A stretch of 64,000 nt of DNA from a bacterium BMS3Abin14 (GTDB lineage Bacteria > BMS3Abin14): positions 1-64,000 of the forward strand of contig BDTG01000045.1 in the NCBI GenBank assembly GCA_002897695.1, in the 5' to 3' direction. Shown one piece after another: positions 54,082 to 63,642 of the stretch (the first letter of the stretch is position 1; the number at the start of each line of letters is the position of its first letter). The position numbers and the translations under genes are program-made. The notes beneath the pieces were generated by a model. It had not been told where the DNA came from. It saw only the letters and a program-made list of their open reading frames with translations, and searched no databases.

Positions 54082-56901
54082 ATGGCCGCTGAGAGTCCCA
54101 AAAGCTACAAAGACACCCTGAACCTCCCTAAAACGGACTTCCCCATGAGGGCGAGCCTCCCCAGGAAGGAGCCTGAGCGCCTTCAGAAGTGGGCGGATCA
54201 GGATATTTACAGGAAGATTCTGGAAGCGCGGGCGGGGAAAGAGACCTACACCCTTCACGACGGCCCCCCATACGCCAACGGAAACATACATATGGGAACG
54301 GCCTTGAACAAGATCCTCAAGGACTTCGTCGTAAAATCTAAATGGATGGCCGGGAAATACTCTCACTACGTTCCAGGCTGGGATTGCCACGGCCTTCCCA
54401 TTGAGCACAAGGTTGACACGGAGTTAAAGGCCCGGGAGACCGGGCTTCCAGCCATTGAGATACGCCGGGCCTGCCGTGATTACGCCAACCGGTTTATCGA
54501 CATCCAGCGAACGGAATTCCGCCGCCTTGGGGTCTTCGGAGACTGGGACCATCCCTATCTGACAATGGCATACCCCTATGAAGCGCGCATAACGAGGGAA
54601 TTCGGCGCGTTCGTGGAGCAGGGTTCCGTCTACAAGAGGAGAAAACCGGTTTACTGGTGCTCCTCATGCGGCACGGCCCTGGCCGAGGCTGAGGTGGAAT
54701 ACCACGATCACACCTCACCGTCCATCTACGTAAAATTCCCCTTCATGGACGACCCGGCGCAAAGGATCCCGGAGTTGAAGGGCATCCCCTCCTCTGTGGC
54801 TATCTGGACAACCACCCCCTGGACGATCCCGGCGAACCTGGCTATAGCCCTTCACCCCGACTTCTCCTACGTGGCATTCCTCGTTAATGGAGAGGCCCTC
54901 ATCGCCGCGGAGGATCTGGCCTCCGGCCTCGCCTCCACCATGGGTGTTGGAGAACCGGAAATCTTGGCCCGCTTTCCCGGGAAGCTGATTGAGGGGCTGA
55001 AGACAAGCCACCCCCTGTACGACAGGGAGTCAGTCGTTGTCCTCGGGGATTATGTGACCCTGGACGCAGGGACGGGATGCGTTCATACCGCTCCCGGACA
55101 CGGACAGGATGACTACGAAACGGGGCTGAGATACGGGTTGGATATTTATGCCCCTGTGGATGATGAGGGGAAATTTACCTCGGACGTGGACTTTTTCGCG
55201 GGCATGCATGTATTTGCGGCCAACAGGGCCGTCATCGACAAACTTGGAGAGGTCGGCGCCCTCCTTGCTGAAGCGCCCATCAAGCACACCTACCCGCACT
55301 GCTGGAGGTGCGATTCGCCCATCATCTTCAGAGCAACCGAACAGTGGTTTATCTCCCTGGAACACAATGACCTGCGTTCCAGGGCGCTTGAGGCGATCAA
55401 CAAGGTCCAATGGATCCCGGCATGGGGTCGACAGAGGATCTACCAGATGATCGAGAACAGGCCGGACTGGTGCATCTCCCGCCAACGGTCCTGGGGATCG
55501 CCCATCACCATCTTCTACTGTGAGGATTGCGGACAGGCCCTGATGAGCGGAGACATCTGCAATCACGTGGCCGATCTCATGGAGGATAATGGGGCCGATG
55601 TCTGGTTCACCGCTTCGGCCGCGGAACTTCTGCCGAAAGGGACAAAATGCCTGGCGTGCGGCGGGGTCTCGTTTAAAAAAGACATGAACATCCTGGACGT
55701 ATGGTTCGACTCCGGCGCGAGCTACGCCGCGGTTCTCCAGGACAGGGACGATCTCAATTGGCCCTGCGACATGTACCTTGAGGGATCCGACCAGCACCGG
55801 GGATGGTTTCACAGCAGCCTTCTCGAATCGGTGGGAACCCGGGGAGAACCTCCCTACAGAGAGGTCCTCACCCACGGCTATGTTGTCGACGGCAATGGGA
55901 GGAAAATGTCCAAATCCCTGGGCAACGTCATCGCTCCGCAGAAGATCATCGACAAATACGGCGCCGAGATCATCCGCCTATGGGTTTCCGCCACCGATTA
56001 CCGGGACGACATCCGTATTTCCGACGAAATCCTGTTGCGCCTGACGGAGGCGTACCGCCGTATCCGCAACACATGCCGATATCTGTTGGGCAACCTTTCC
56101 GACTTCGACCCGGATCGGGACAGCATCCCCTTTAACGAGATGGATGAACTGGATCGTTGGGCGATGCTCAGGCTATCCCGGGTGACGGACCGGATAGTCG
56201 AGGCCTATGACGCCTTCCAGTACCACAATGTCTTCCACACTCTCCACAACTTCTGCGTTGTGGACCTGTCGAACTTCTACCTCGACATTTTAAAGGACCG
56301 GATGTACACCTCAGCGGCGGACAGTCCTCTGAGACGGTCCGGACAGACTGCCTTTCTGGCTCTGGCTGATGGTATCGTACGGCTTATGGCGCCCATCCTT
56401 TCCTTCACCGCCGAGGAGGTGTGGGAGAACCTGCCCGGCTCAAGGGCCGAGAGTGTATTCCTGACCGAGTTTTCTGCGCCGGACCCCGGGTGGGCGGATC
56501 AGGAGCTGGAAAACCGTTACCAGAAACTGGTGGCCATCAGAGATGTCGTCACGAAAGCCCTCGAGGAGGACCGACGGCTTAAAAAAATAGGCAATTCCCT
56601 CGAAGCGGCGGTGACGCTTCACGTAACTGACCCGGCGCTCGCGGAATTTCTCGAAAGCTTCGGGAAGGGTCTCCCTGATCTCTTTATCGTCTCCTCGGCC
56701 ACAATCGAATCCCATGGAAAACTGCCCAAAAATGCCTTCACCGGGGAGGGACTCCCCGGATTCGCGGTAACGGTGGGCAGGGCGGAAGGCGGCAAGTGTG
56801 AGAGATGCTGGAAATTTGCCCCCGAAGTCGGGGCCGAAGGCGGGATTTCCGGGATCTGCGGCCGGTGTCAGAACGTGGTCGAATCGAGGGATAATCCGTG
56901 A
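54082..56901 (+). CDS. ileS: isoleucyl-tRNA synthetase
   Basis: Charges tRNA-Ile and edits valine. 939 residues. HIGH-type motif in DGPPYANGNIHMGTALNKILKDF (HMG), CP1 editing domain with TTPWTIPANLAIALHPD, GTGCVHTAPGHGQDDYETG, the KMSKS loop as KMSKSLGN, and a C-terminal zinc finger CERCWKF and CGRCQNVV. ATG at 54082 with GAGGGTG upstream. No T-box leader fits in the 70-base gap. First gene of an operon with lspA and lgt. Confidence 0.98.
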   Translation: MAAESPKSYKDTLNLPKTDFPMRASLPRKEPERLQKWADQDIYRKILEARAGKETYTLHDGPPYANGNIHMGTALNKILKDFVVKSKWMAGKYSHYVPGWDCHGLPIEHKVDTELKARETGLPAIEIRRACRDYANRFIDIQRTEFRRLGVFGDWDHPYLTMAYPYEARITREFGAFVEQGSVYKRRKPVYWCSSCGTALAEAEVEYHDHTSPSIYVKFPFMDDPAQRIPELKGIPSSVAIWTTTPWTIPANLAIALHPDFSYVAFLVNGEALIAAEDLASGLASTMGVGEPEILARFPGKLIEGLKTSHPLYDRESVVVLGDYVTLDAGTGCVHTAPGHGQDDYETGLRYGLDIYAPVDDEGKFTSDVDFFAGMHVFAANRAVIDKLGEVGALLAEAPIKHTYPHCWRCDSPIIFRATEQWFISLEHNDLRSRALEAINKVQWIPAWGRQRIYQMIENRPDWCISRQRSWGSPITIFYCEDCGQALMSGDICNHVADLMEDNGADVWFTASAAELLPKGTKCLACGGVSFKKDMNILDVWFDSGASYAAVLQDRDDLNWPCDMYLEGSDQHRGWFHSSLLESVGTRGEPPYREVLTHGYVVDGNGRKMSKSLGNVIAPQKIIDKYGAEIIRLWVSATDYRDDIRISDEILLRLTEAYRRIRNTCRYLLGNLSDFDPDRDSIPFNEMDELDRWAMLRLSRVTDRIVEAYDAFQYHNVFHTLHNFCVVDLSNFYLDILKDRMYTSAADSPLRRSGQTAFLALADGIVRLMAPILSFTAEEVWENLPGSRAESVFLTEFSAPDPGWADQELENRYQKLVAIRDVVTKALEEDRRLKKIGNSLEAAVTLHVTDPALAEFLESFGKGLPDLFIVSSATIESHGKLPKNAFTGEGLPGFAVTVGRAEGGKCERCWKFAPEVGAEGGISGICGRCQNVVESRDNP

Positions 56902-57377
56902 CAGACATCCTTCTCTTCGCAGGCATCCTGACGGCGGACCGGGTATCGAAGGTCATGGTAGTCAACCTCATGGACCTGTATCAGTCCACGCCGGTGATCC
57001 CCTCTTTTTTTCACCTGACCTACGTGAGAAATACCGGAGGGGCATTCAGCATCATGGCCGGCTGGGACAGCCCCCTCAGACGGGCATTCTTCATCGTGGT
57101 GTCCCTGTGCGCCCTGTTCCTCCTGTTTTACCTTTACAGACAGGCCCGACGCAGCGCTTCCATACAGGTCCGCCTGGCCATCACCGCCATAGCCGCTGGA
57201 GCCGTGGGGAATCTCTACGACAGAGCCGTCACGGGAAAGGTGGTGGACTTTCTGGACGTGTTCGTGGGACCATACCACTGGCCTGCCTTTAACGTGGCCG
57301 ATTCAGCCATTACCATCGGAGCCATTTCCATGGGAATCCTCTTCCTGAGGGGCCATATGGACCAGATGGGCCGATAG
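56898..57377 (+). CDS. lspA: lipoprotein signal peptidase II
   Basis: Aspartic intramembrane protease that removes the signal peptide of diacylglyceryl-modified prolipoproteins. 159 residues with four membrane helices. Conserved blocks: ADRVSKVMVV, FHLTYVRNTGGAFSI, AIAAGAVGNLYDRAVTGKVVDFLDV with the first catalytic Asp and WPAFNVADSAITIG with the second. The start is GTG, overlapping the ileS stop (GTGA). The N-terminal helix is short. Confidence 0.96.
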   Translation: MTDILLFAGILTADRVSKVMVVNLMDLYQSTPVIPSFFHLTYVRNTGGAFSIMAGWDSPLRRAFFIVVSLCALFLLFYLYRQARRSASIQVRLAITAIAAGAVGNLYDRAVTGKVVDFLDVFVGPYHWPAFNVADSAITIGAISMGILFLRGHMDQMGR

Positions 57378-57391
57378 AACAGGGAGACGGA

Positions 57392-58171
57392 ATGTTCCCG
57401 GTACTTTTTCATATAGGACCGCTCACGATCCACACCTACGGCCTCATGGTCGCTTCGGGCATGCTCGCCGGTATTTTCCTCGCCGAATACCTGAACAAAA
57501 AACAGGGTGGGGATCCGGGCCGTATTGTCGACCTCTCGCTCATCGTCATCCTTTCCGGGCTCCTGGGCGCCAGGACCCTCTTCATCATCATCAACCTCTC
57601 CTACTACCAGGCCCATCCGCTGGAGGTGTTTATGGTCTGGAAGGGTGGACTGGTCTTCTACGGAGGGCTTATCGGAGGACTCCTTGGACTGCTGGCCGCC
57701 ATCCGGATCTACCGGATGCCCCTCTGGAGAACCTTAGACATTGCCGCGCCCGGGCTTACCCTGGGCCACGCTCTGGGGCGGGTCGGCTGCTTTTCCGCCG
57801 GCTGCGGCTACGGCAGGCCCACGGACCTGCCCTGGGCGGTGATCTTCACCAACCCCCGCAGCCTGGCCACAGGGGTGCTTAATATCCCCGTTCATCCGAC
57901 CCAGCTATACTCCACTCTGGCCCTGCTTCTCCTGACGGTTTTCCTGGTCTGGAAAACATCGAGGAGACGCTTCGACGGCCAGGTAGCGGCCCTGTACATA
58001 ATAATTTACTGCATCTTCCGCTTCAGTGTTGAGTTCCTCAGGGCGGACCCCAGAGGAGGGGCTGACATTATGGGGCTCTTTCTTTCCACGAGCCAGATCG
58101 TGAGCCTCGTGCTCCTGCCCCTTGGCCTGTTGTTCTATTTCCTGCGGTCCAGGACGGTCGAAAGGGATTAG
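57392..58171 (+). CDS. lgt: prolipoprotein diacylglyceryl transferase
   Basis: Adds diacylglycerol to the lipobox Cys before LspA acts; the two neighbouring genes are thus consecutive steps. 259 residues, seven membrane helices. GPLTIHTYGLMVASGMLAG near the start, VWKGGLVFYGGLIGG, the signature HALGRVGCFSAGCGYGRPTDLPW and VHPTQLYSTLALLLL follow. ATG with GGGAGACGG upstream. Confidence 0.96.
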   Translation: MFPVLFHIGPLTIHTYGLMVASGMLAGIFLAEYLNKKQGGDPGRIVDLSLIVILSGLLGARTLFIIINLSYYQAHPLEVFMVWKGGLVFYGGLIGGLLGLLAAIRIYRMPLWRTLDIAAPGLTLGHALGRVGCFSAGCGYGRPTDLPWAVIFTNPRSLATGVLNIPVHPTQLYSTLALLLLTVFLVWKTSRRRFDGQVAALYIIIYCIFRFSVEFLRADPRGGADIMGLFLSTSQIVSLVLLPLGLLFYFLRSRTVERD

Positions 58172-58173
58172 AA

Positions 58174-58190
58174 AATCCAGAGTCCAGAGT
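58174..58190 (+). repeat. heptamer repeat, about 2.4 units
   Basis: aatccagagtccagagt directly between the lgt stop and the bidirectional terminator. Confidence 0.7.
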
Positions 58191-58228
58191 GTAAAAAAGG
58201 GGTTCGCAAATGCGAACCCCTTTTTTAC
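58191..58228. terminator. bidirectional intrinsic terminator between lgt and glnA
   Basis: A perfect 18-bp stem: gtaaaaaaggggttcgca (58191-58208) pairs with tgcgaaccccttttttac (58211-58228) around a 2-base loop. It has a T-run 3' on either strand, so it can end both converging transcripts. Confidence 0.93.
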
Positions 58229-58248
58229 ATTGACAAGTGGGTAGCTGC

Positions 58249-59664
58249 TTAAATATCGAAGTAGAGTGCGAACTCCCATGGGTGGGGCCTGAGGTTGATG
58301 GCGTCCACCTCGTTTTCCCTTTTGTATGACAGCCACATCTCGATGAGGTCCGGGGTAAAGACATCGCCCTTCAGCAGGAAATCGTGATCCGCCTCCAGAG
58401 CATCGAGAGCCTCGGCGAGAGAACCCGGCACGGAGGGGATCTGGGCCAGTTCTTCAGGCGGCAGGCCATAGATGTTTTTGTCCAGAGGTTCACCGGGGTC
58501 GATCCGGTTCTCGATGCCGTCCAGACCGGCCATGAGCATGGCGGCAAAGGCCAGATAGCCGTTGCACGTGGGGTCAGGGGTCCTGAACTCCACCCTTTTC
58601 GTCTTCGGATTCGCAGAGTACATGGGAATCCGGATGGCAGCGCTCCGATTCCTGGAGGAGTAGACCAGGTTGATGGGCGCCTCGTAACCGGGCACCAGCC
58701 TGCGGTAGGAGTTGGTGGTTGGATTGGTCAGGGCGCACAGCGCCGCGCCGTGTTTGATAATGCCCCCGATGTAGAACATGGTCAGTTCGCTCACGCCGCC
58801 GTACCGGTCTCCCGCGAACAGGGGTTTGCCATCCTTCCAGATGCTCTGATGCACGTGCATGCCGGAACCGTTGTCCTCGAATATCGGTTTCGGCATGAAG
58901 GTCGCCGTCTTGCCGAACTGCCTGGCAACGTTTTTGACGACGTACTTGAACCTCATGAGATTGTCCGCGGCCTGAAGCAGGGGGGCATACTTCATGTCGA
59001 TTTCCGCCTGCCCTGCGGTGGCCACTTCGTGGTGCTGGGCCTCGATCTCGATATCAAGGCTCTCAAGCACCTGAACCATCTCTACGCGTATATCATCGGT
59101 GGAATCGGTGGGAGGACAGGGGAAATACCCCTCTTTGTGCCGCGGTTTATAGCCGAGGTTAGGCCCCTCTTCGCGGCCCGTGTTCCACCACCCCTCACTG
59201 GAGTCCAGGAAGTAGAATCCGGACTGGGAATTCTGTCCGAAACGGATGTCGTCGAGGATGAAGAACTCGGCCTCAGGGCCGAAGTAGGCGGTATCGCCGA
59301 TTCCGGTGGATTTGAGATAATTTTCCGCCTTGCGCGCAACGTACCTCGGATCCCTGGAATAGGACTCCTTCGTAATAGGATCCACTATATTGCAGATAAG
59401 GGAAAGGGTGGGCACACGGGTGGAGAAAGGATCGATCTGGGCCGTAGCCGCATCGGGTACGACCAGCATGTCACTGGCGTGGATGGGCTTCCACCCCCTG
59501 ATGCTGGAACCGTCAAACCCGAATCCCTCCTCGAAGCTGCTCTCTTCCAGCTGGCTGATGGGCACCCCGAAGTGCTGCCACGTACCGGGCAGATCCATGA
59601 ACTTGAGATCAATCATCTTGACCGCGTTTTTTTTCGCAAACTCAAGTACCTCTTTCGGTGTCAT
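58249..59664 (-). CDS. glnA: glutamine synthetase, type I
   Basis: Makes glutamine from glutamate, ammonia and ATP; dodecameric GSI. 471 residues. Early [30 protein letters not shown], the metal and ATP site [18 protein letters not shown] and NRSAAIRIP. The adenylylation loop is present as [10 protein letters not shown] with its Tyr, so control by GlnE is expected. Lies 44 bases downstream of glnB, and ends at a strong bidirectional terminator. Confidence 0.98.
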   Translation of the reverse strand: MTPKEVLEFAKKNAVKMIDLKFMDLPGTWQHFGVPISQLEESSFEEGFGFDGSSIRGWKPIHASDMLVVPDAATAQIDPFSTRVPTLSLICNIVDPITKESYSRDPRYVARKAENYLKSTGIGDTAYFGPEAEFFILDDIRFGQNSQSGFYFLDSSEGWWNTGREEGPNLGYKPRHKEGYFPCPPTDSTDDIRVEMVQVLESLDIEIEAQHHEVATAGQAEIDMKYAPLLQAADNLMRFKYVVKNVARQFGKTATFMPKPIFEDNGSGMHVHQSIWKDGKPLFAGDRYGGVSELTMFYIGGIIKHGAALCALTNPTTNSYRRLVPGYEAPINLVYSSRNRSAAIRIPMYSANPKTKRVEFRTPDPTCNGYLAFAAMLMAGLDGIENRIDPGEPLDKNIYGLPPEELAQIPSVPGSLAEALDALEADHDFLLKGDVFTPDLIEMWLSYKRENEVDAINLRPHPWEFALYFDI

Positions 59665-59707
59665 ATCCTAACCCTCCGATGTTGTGATAGTTAAAAAAGG
59701 CGGATGC

Positions 59708-60193
<486 letters not shown>

Positions 60194-60261
60194 TCATCAG
60201 CCCGTCTTAAGTATGCCACATTTTAGGGCAGTATTAAACTTGATGACTCCGCAATCAGCCA

Positions 60262-60735
60262 TCAGGGAATGGAAATATCCAGAATTTCCAGCTCCCTCAA
60301 CCCCCTTGGTATCTGTACCTGCACAACGTCACCCACCCGTTTGCCGATAAGGGCCCTTGCCACGGGGGACGTCACATTTATCTTTCCGGCGGTAATATCA
60401 GCTTCGTCCTCACCCACAATCTGGTAGCCCAGTTCCTTCCCGGACTCCAGGTCCTGAACCTTCACGAGGACACCAAAGACCACCTTGTCGGTACCCACCT
60501 CCGCAGGGTCCACAACCTGTGCGTTGGCGACCCGGTTCTCGATTCCCCGGATCCGGCTCTCAAGAAACGCCTGCTGCTCTTTGGCCGCGTCATATTCCGC
60601 GTTCTCGGAGATGTCACCGTGCTCCCTGGCGACGGCGATAGCCTCGATCACCTTGGGGCGATCTTCGGCCTTCAGCCTTTTCAATTCAGCTGTCAATGTC
60701 TCCAGCCCACCGGGGGTCATAGGATACTTTCTCAT
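60262..60735 (-). CDS. greA: transcription elongation factor GreA
   Basis: Rescues backtracked RNA polymerase by stimulating transcript cleavage. 157 residues, standard. N-terminal coiled coil with the acidic tip in REHGDISENAEYDAAKEQQAFL, then the FKBP-like C-terminal domain (YQIVGEDEADITAGKINVTSPVARALIGK). Single gene, with terminator-like hairpins upstream that isolate it from the helicase gene. Confidence 0.97.
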   Translation of the reverse strand: MRKYPMTPGGLETLTAELKRLKAEDRPKVIEAIAVAREHGDISENAEYDAAKEQQAFLESRIRGIENRVANAQVVDPAEVGTDKVVFGVLVKVQDLESGKELGYQIVGEDEADITAGKINVTSPVARALIGKRVGDVVQVQIPRGLRELEILDISIP

Positions 60736-60816
60736 GGGACTTTACCCTCCAAAACAACGATGATGGACCCGCAAATAACCTCTCGGGGTCATCCTGCGAG
60801 ATTGCCGAAATCGAAC

Positions 60817-60845
60817 CAAAAAATGCCTCCAGAAAGGAAGGCATT
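60817..60845 (-). terminator. second terminator-like hairpin upstream of greA
   Basis: On the minus strand AATGCCT, a 10-base loop, AGGCATT followed by TTTT. Weaker than the hairpin at 60857-60885; the two lie in tandem between the helicase gene and greA. Confidence 0.5.
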
Positions 60846-60856
60846 GAATCATCCCG

Positions 60857-60885
60857 AAAAAGAATCCACCCGCAGAACGGGTGGA
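60857..60885 (-). terminator. intrinsic terminator of the JAB-DinG helicase gene
   Basis: On the minus strand TCCACCCG, loop TTCTG, CGGGTGGA followed by TTCTTTTTC. About 80 bases after the helicase stop. Confidence 0.75.
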
Positions 60886-60961
60886 ATAATCTACTTATAC
60901 ATTGCCGGCGGAAAAAAGTCAACTCTCGGGAAAGAGCGGCGGGATAAATTTGTTGCTGATT

Positions 60962-63565
60962 TTAGATATCCAGAAAGTCCCTGATACTGACCGCGGTGCC
61001 GGCCACGCTTCCCCTCTCCGCCTCGGTGCCGGGGAAGGATCGCAGAAAAATCCTCCCGTAAGATCGCCTGAGCAGCCTTGCATCACAGATTACAGCAAAT
61101 CCGCGATCGCTTTTGTGGCGGATGAGCCTGCCGACCCCCTGTCTCAGCCGGATGACAGCGCGGGGAACAGAATCCTCCATGAACGGGTCACGTCCCTCCC
61201 TCACCAGCGCCTCGCTCCTCGCCTCCATCACGGGGTCCGTGGGCACGGGGAAGGGAAGCCTCGTGATGATCACGCTCCGCAAGGAATGTCCAACGACATC
61301 GATCCCCTCCCAGAAGCTGTCGGTTGCGAAAAGGGTTAGATCCGGATCTGAACGAAACCTGTCCAGAAGAACCGTTCTGGGGGATTCACCCTGGCGGAGG
61401 GCATGAATTCCCCTCCGGGAAAATTCATCCCCACACCCCTCGAAAACCGCGTCCATCGTCCTGTAGGATGTGAACAGCACAAGGGCTCCACCACCCGATG
61501 CGTTCACGAGATCCAGCACAGCCCGGGTCAGTTCACGCACATATCCTTCCCTCCCCGGCTCCGCGATATCGTCGAGCACAGCCAGCCGCATCTGGGCGGA
61601 CATATCAAAGGGTGATGGATAGATCTCCTCAAACACCTCCCGGTCCTGCAGAGATCCGATGCCCAGTTTTTCGTTAACAAAATCGAACGTCCCGCCAACT
61701 GTCAGTGTGGCGGAAGTCATCACCACCGGTCCGTCGAGGGAAAAAAGGGTCTGCTCCATTATCTGCGCCGCGTCCAGAGGCGTAAGGTGAAAGCTGACGG
61801 ATGAACGTCCTTTCCTGACACGAACGTCTACCCAGCAGACTTCGCCGTCTTCCTCACCTTCCCGTACCCTTGTGATGAAGTCCAGGCTCGCGTCCAGCCG
61901 AGAGGCCACGGCCCCGATATCCCCCCAAAAACCCGCAAGATCGTCAAAACCGTCATCAACCAGACCTCTCAGAACCCGGTTGAGTTTCCTTAAAGGTATG
62001 AGAGGAACCGATATTGCGGCGCCAAGTTTCTCAAGAAGCTGCTCAACTTTTTTCCATTCGGCATCTTTCCTCAGAGCCGGAGGGACCCGCCACCTTGAGC
62101 CCGTTCCCTCTGCGCCTCCCAGCCATGGGATCATCACACCTGCGAGATCGTCGAAGATACGATCCATCCGGCTCCTTGCCTCAGCAACGCCGGATGTTAT
62201 TGAACGGGCAAGTTCCTGGAGTTTATCTTTCTTCCCGGCGCTCGGGAAACGCATCCCGCCGATCCGTCTCGCAAGAAAAGGGACAAGGCCCCGGTCCTGT
62301 TTTCTTCTGCTGACCAGCCGGCCCAGTTGTCCCATCAAGCCCCACTTCCCCACACTGCCCTCGAAATAGGAGAGGGCCACACTCTCCAGGTTGTGCGCCT
62401 CATCCAGTACGACGGCATCGTAGTGGGGCATGATCGCCGCGGCCTCATGCCCGCCGCTGCGGACGGCCAGGTCTGCGAAGAGGATGTGATGGTTGACGAG
62501 GAGGATCTGCGCCGATGCCGCATCTATCCTGGAACGGTAGAAGAAGCAGTCGGAAAAGTGCGGGCATCTGGCCCGCAGACAGGAATCCGACTCGGCTTTC
62601 AGAAGGTTCCAGTTGGCGTCGCCCGGGATGAAAGACAGGTCGGACAGGGTCCCATCGGATGTCACCCGGCTCCATTCGATGAGTTCCCTGACCTCCAGAA
62701 CATCATCGAAATCGAGGAGTATCTCTCCCGATTCATTATCCAGCAGATCCCTTTTACGAAGACACAGGTAGTTGGCACGCCCTTTGACAAGAACAGCCTT
62801 AAAGGGTTTCCCCAGAGCCTTCTGCACAACAGGCAGATCCTGTCGAAGATGCTGTTCCTGGAGATTGATCGTTCGGGTGGAAATCACAACCCGGCGTTTC
62901 CCCTTCAGCGCCCAAAGAACAGCTGGGATCAGGTAGGCAAGGCTTTTTCCCGTGCCGGTTCCCGCCTCCAGGACGCCAACCGCCCGGCTGTCAAAAATAC
63001 GCGCCACATCAGCCGCCATCCGGCACTGTGAAAGACGGGGCTCATAGTTGGGATGAACTGCTGCAAGGGCCCCCCCGGAATCCAGGAGATCGGATATCTC
63101 CTCCGGGTTGAGCGGTTCAACCATTTCCCTGCCCTGTTGAGGCTCCACCACCGCATAGACCCGCATGACTTCGTTGTCCACAATGTAAAAACCGACCCCG
63201 TTGCCACCCACGGCAGAAGCGATGGAAAGATCGGCTTTCGATGGGGCCAGGATACCCGTCGGATGATTGTGGATGACCACATCCCCAAGCCCTGCGGACT
63301 CCGTTATTGCCGGAACCGAATCGAGATCACCCCTGGCCATGGGAAGGACCTCGACGACGAGACCCTCTCCATCGGTCCGCCCGATAAAGAAAACTTCATT
63401 CCCGGCACAATCAGCGATTTCCCGACGAACGAAAACCTGTGTTTCCGTGGAAAACCGCTCCTCACACCTGCCGCCTGGCCCCTTTATCACAACGTCCCTC
63501 AAGCCCCTTTCATAATCCGAAAGGTATTTTCCGGATCCGGTGCATAATAGCCCATTGAAGGACAA
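60962..63565 (-). CDS. dinG: DinG-type helicase with N-terminal JAB (RadC-like) domain
   Basis: 867 residues. Residues about 45-150 form a JAB/MPN domain: NEVFFIGRTDGEGLVVEVLPMARGDLDSVPA, then the metal motif IHNHPTGILAPSKADLSIA (H-x-H-P, Ser, Asp) and GVGFYIVDNEVMRVYAVVEP in part. From about 165 an XPD/DinG SF2 helicase: Walker A EAGTGTGKSLAYLIPAVLW, iron-sulphur Cys in NYLCLRKRD and SCLRARCPHFSDC, Walker B VVLDEAHNLE, and C-terminal DSFWEGIDVVG and RQGVGRLIRHKSDRG. DinG unwinds DNA 5'-3' and resolves R-loops and G-quadruplexes; the JAB part may be a peptidase or a binding module. The start is a TTG, 20 bases after a terminator hairpin. Confidence 0.9.
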   Translation of the reverse strand: MSFNGLLCTGSGKYLSDYERGLRDVVIKGPGGRCEERFSTETQVFVRREIADCAGNEVFFIGRTDGEGLVVEVLPMARGDLDSVPAITESAGLGDVVIHNHPTGILAPSKADLSIASAVGGNGVGFYIVDNEVMRVYAVVEPQQGREMVEPLNPEEISDLLDSGGALAAVHPNYEPRLSQCRMAADVARIFDSRAVGVLEAGTGTGKSLAYLIPAVLWALKGKRRVVISTRTINLQEQHLRQDLPVVQKALGKPFKAVLVKGRANYLCLRKRDLLDNESGEILLDFDDVLEVRELIEWSRVTSDGTLSDLSFIPGDANWNLLKAESDSCLRARCPHFSDCFFYRSRIDAASAQILLVNHHILFADLAVRSGGHEAAAIMPHYDAVVLDEAHNLESVALSYFEGSVGKWGLMGQLGRLVSRRKQDRGLVPFLARRIGGMRFPSAGKKDKLQELARSITSGVAEARSRMDRIFDDLAGVMIPWLGGAEGTGSRWRVPPALRKDAEWKKVEQLLEKLGAAISVPLIPLRKLNRVLRGLVDDGFDDLAGFWGDIGAVASRLDASLDFITRVREGEEDGEVCWVDVRVRKGRSSVSFHLTPLDAAQIMEQTLFSLDGPVVMTSATLTVGGTFDFVNEKLGIGSLQDREVFEEIYPSPFDMSAQMRLAVLDDIAEPGREGYVRELTRAVLDLVNASGGGALVLFTSYRTMDAVFEGCGDEFSRRGIHALRQGESPRTVLLDRFRSDPDLTLFATDSFWEGIDVVGHSLRSVIITRLPFPVPTDPVMEARSEALVREGRDPFMEDSVPRAVIRLRQGVGRLIRHKSDRGFAVICDARLLRRSYGRIFLRSFPGTEAERGSVAGTAVSIRDFLDI

Positions 63566-63585
63566 AGAACCATCTCCGGGGAAAG

Positions 63586-63612
63586 AAAAAGCCGCCCCTT
63601 TGGCGGCTTTTT
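63586..63612 (-). terminator. intrinsic terminator of the hsp20 gene
   Basis: aaaaagccgcc (63586-63596) pairs with ggcggcttttt (63602-63612) with a 5-base loop, giving a U-run on either strand. It lies about 30 bases after the hsp20 stop and only 20 bases before the helicase start. Confidence 0.88.
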
Positions 63613-63642
63613 CCGGCTTGCGCTCAGACGGGTACAGTCCGT

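Noticed and set aside
55030-55875. 281-codon frame on the minus strand
   Set aside because: Antisense to ileS.
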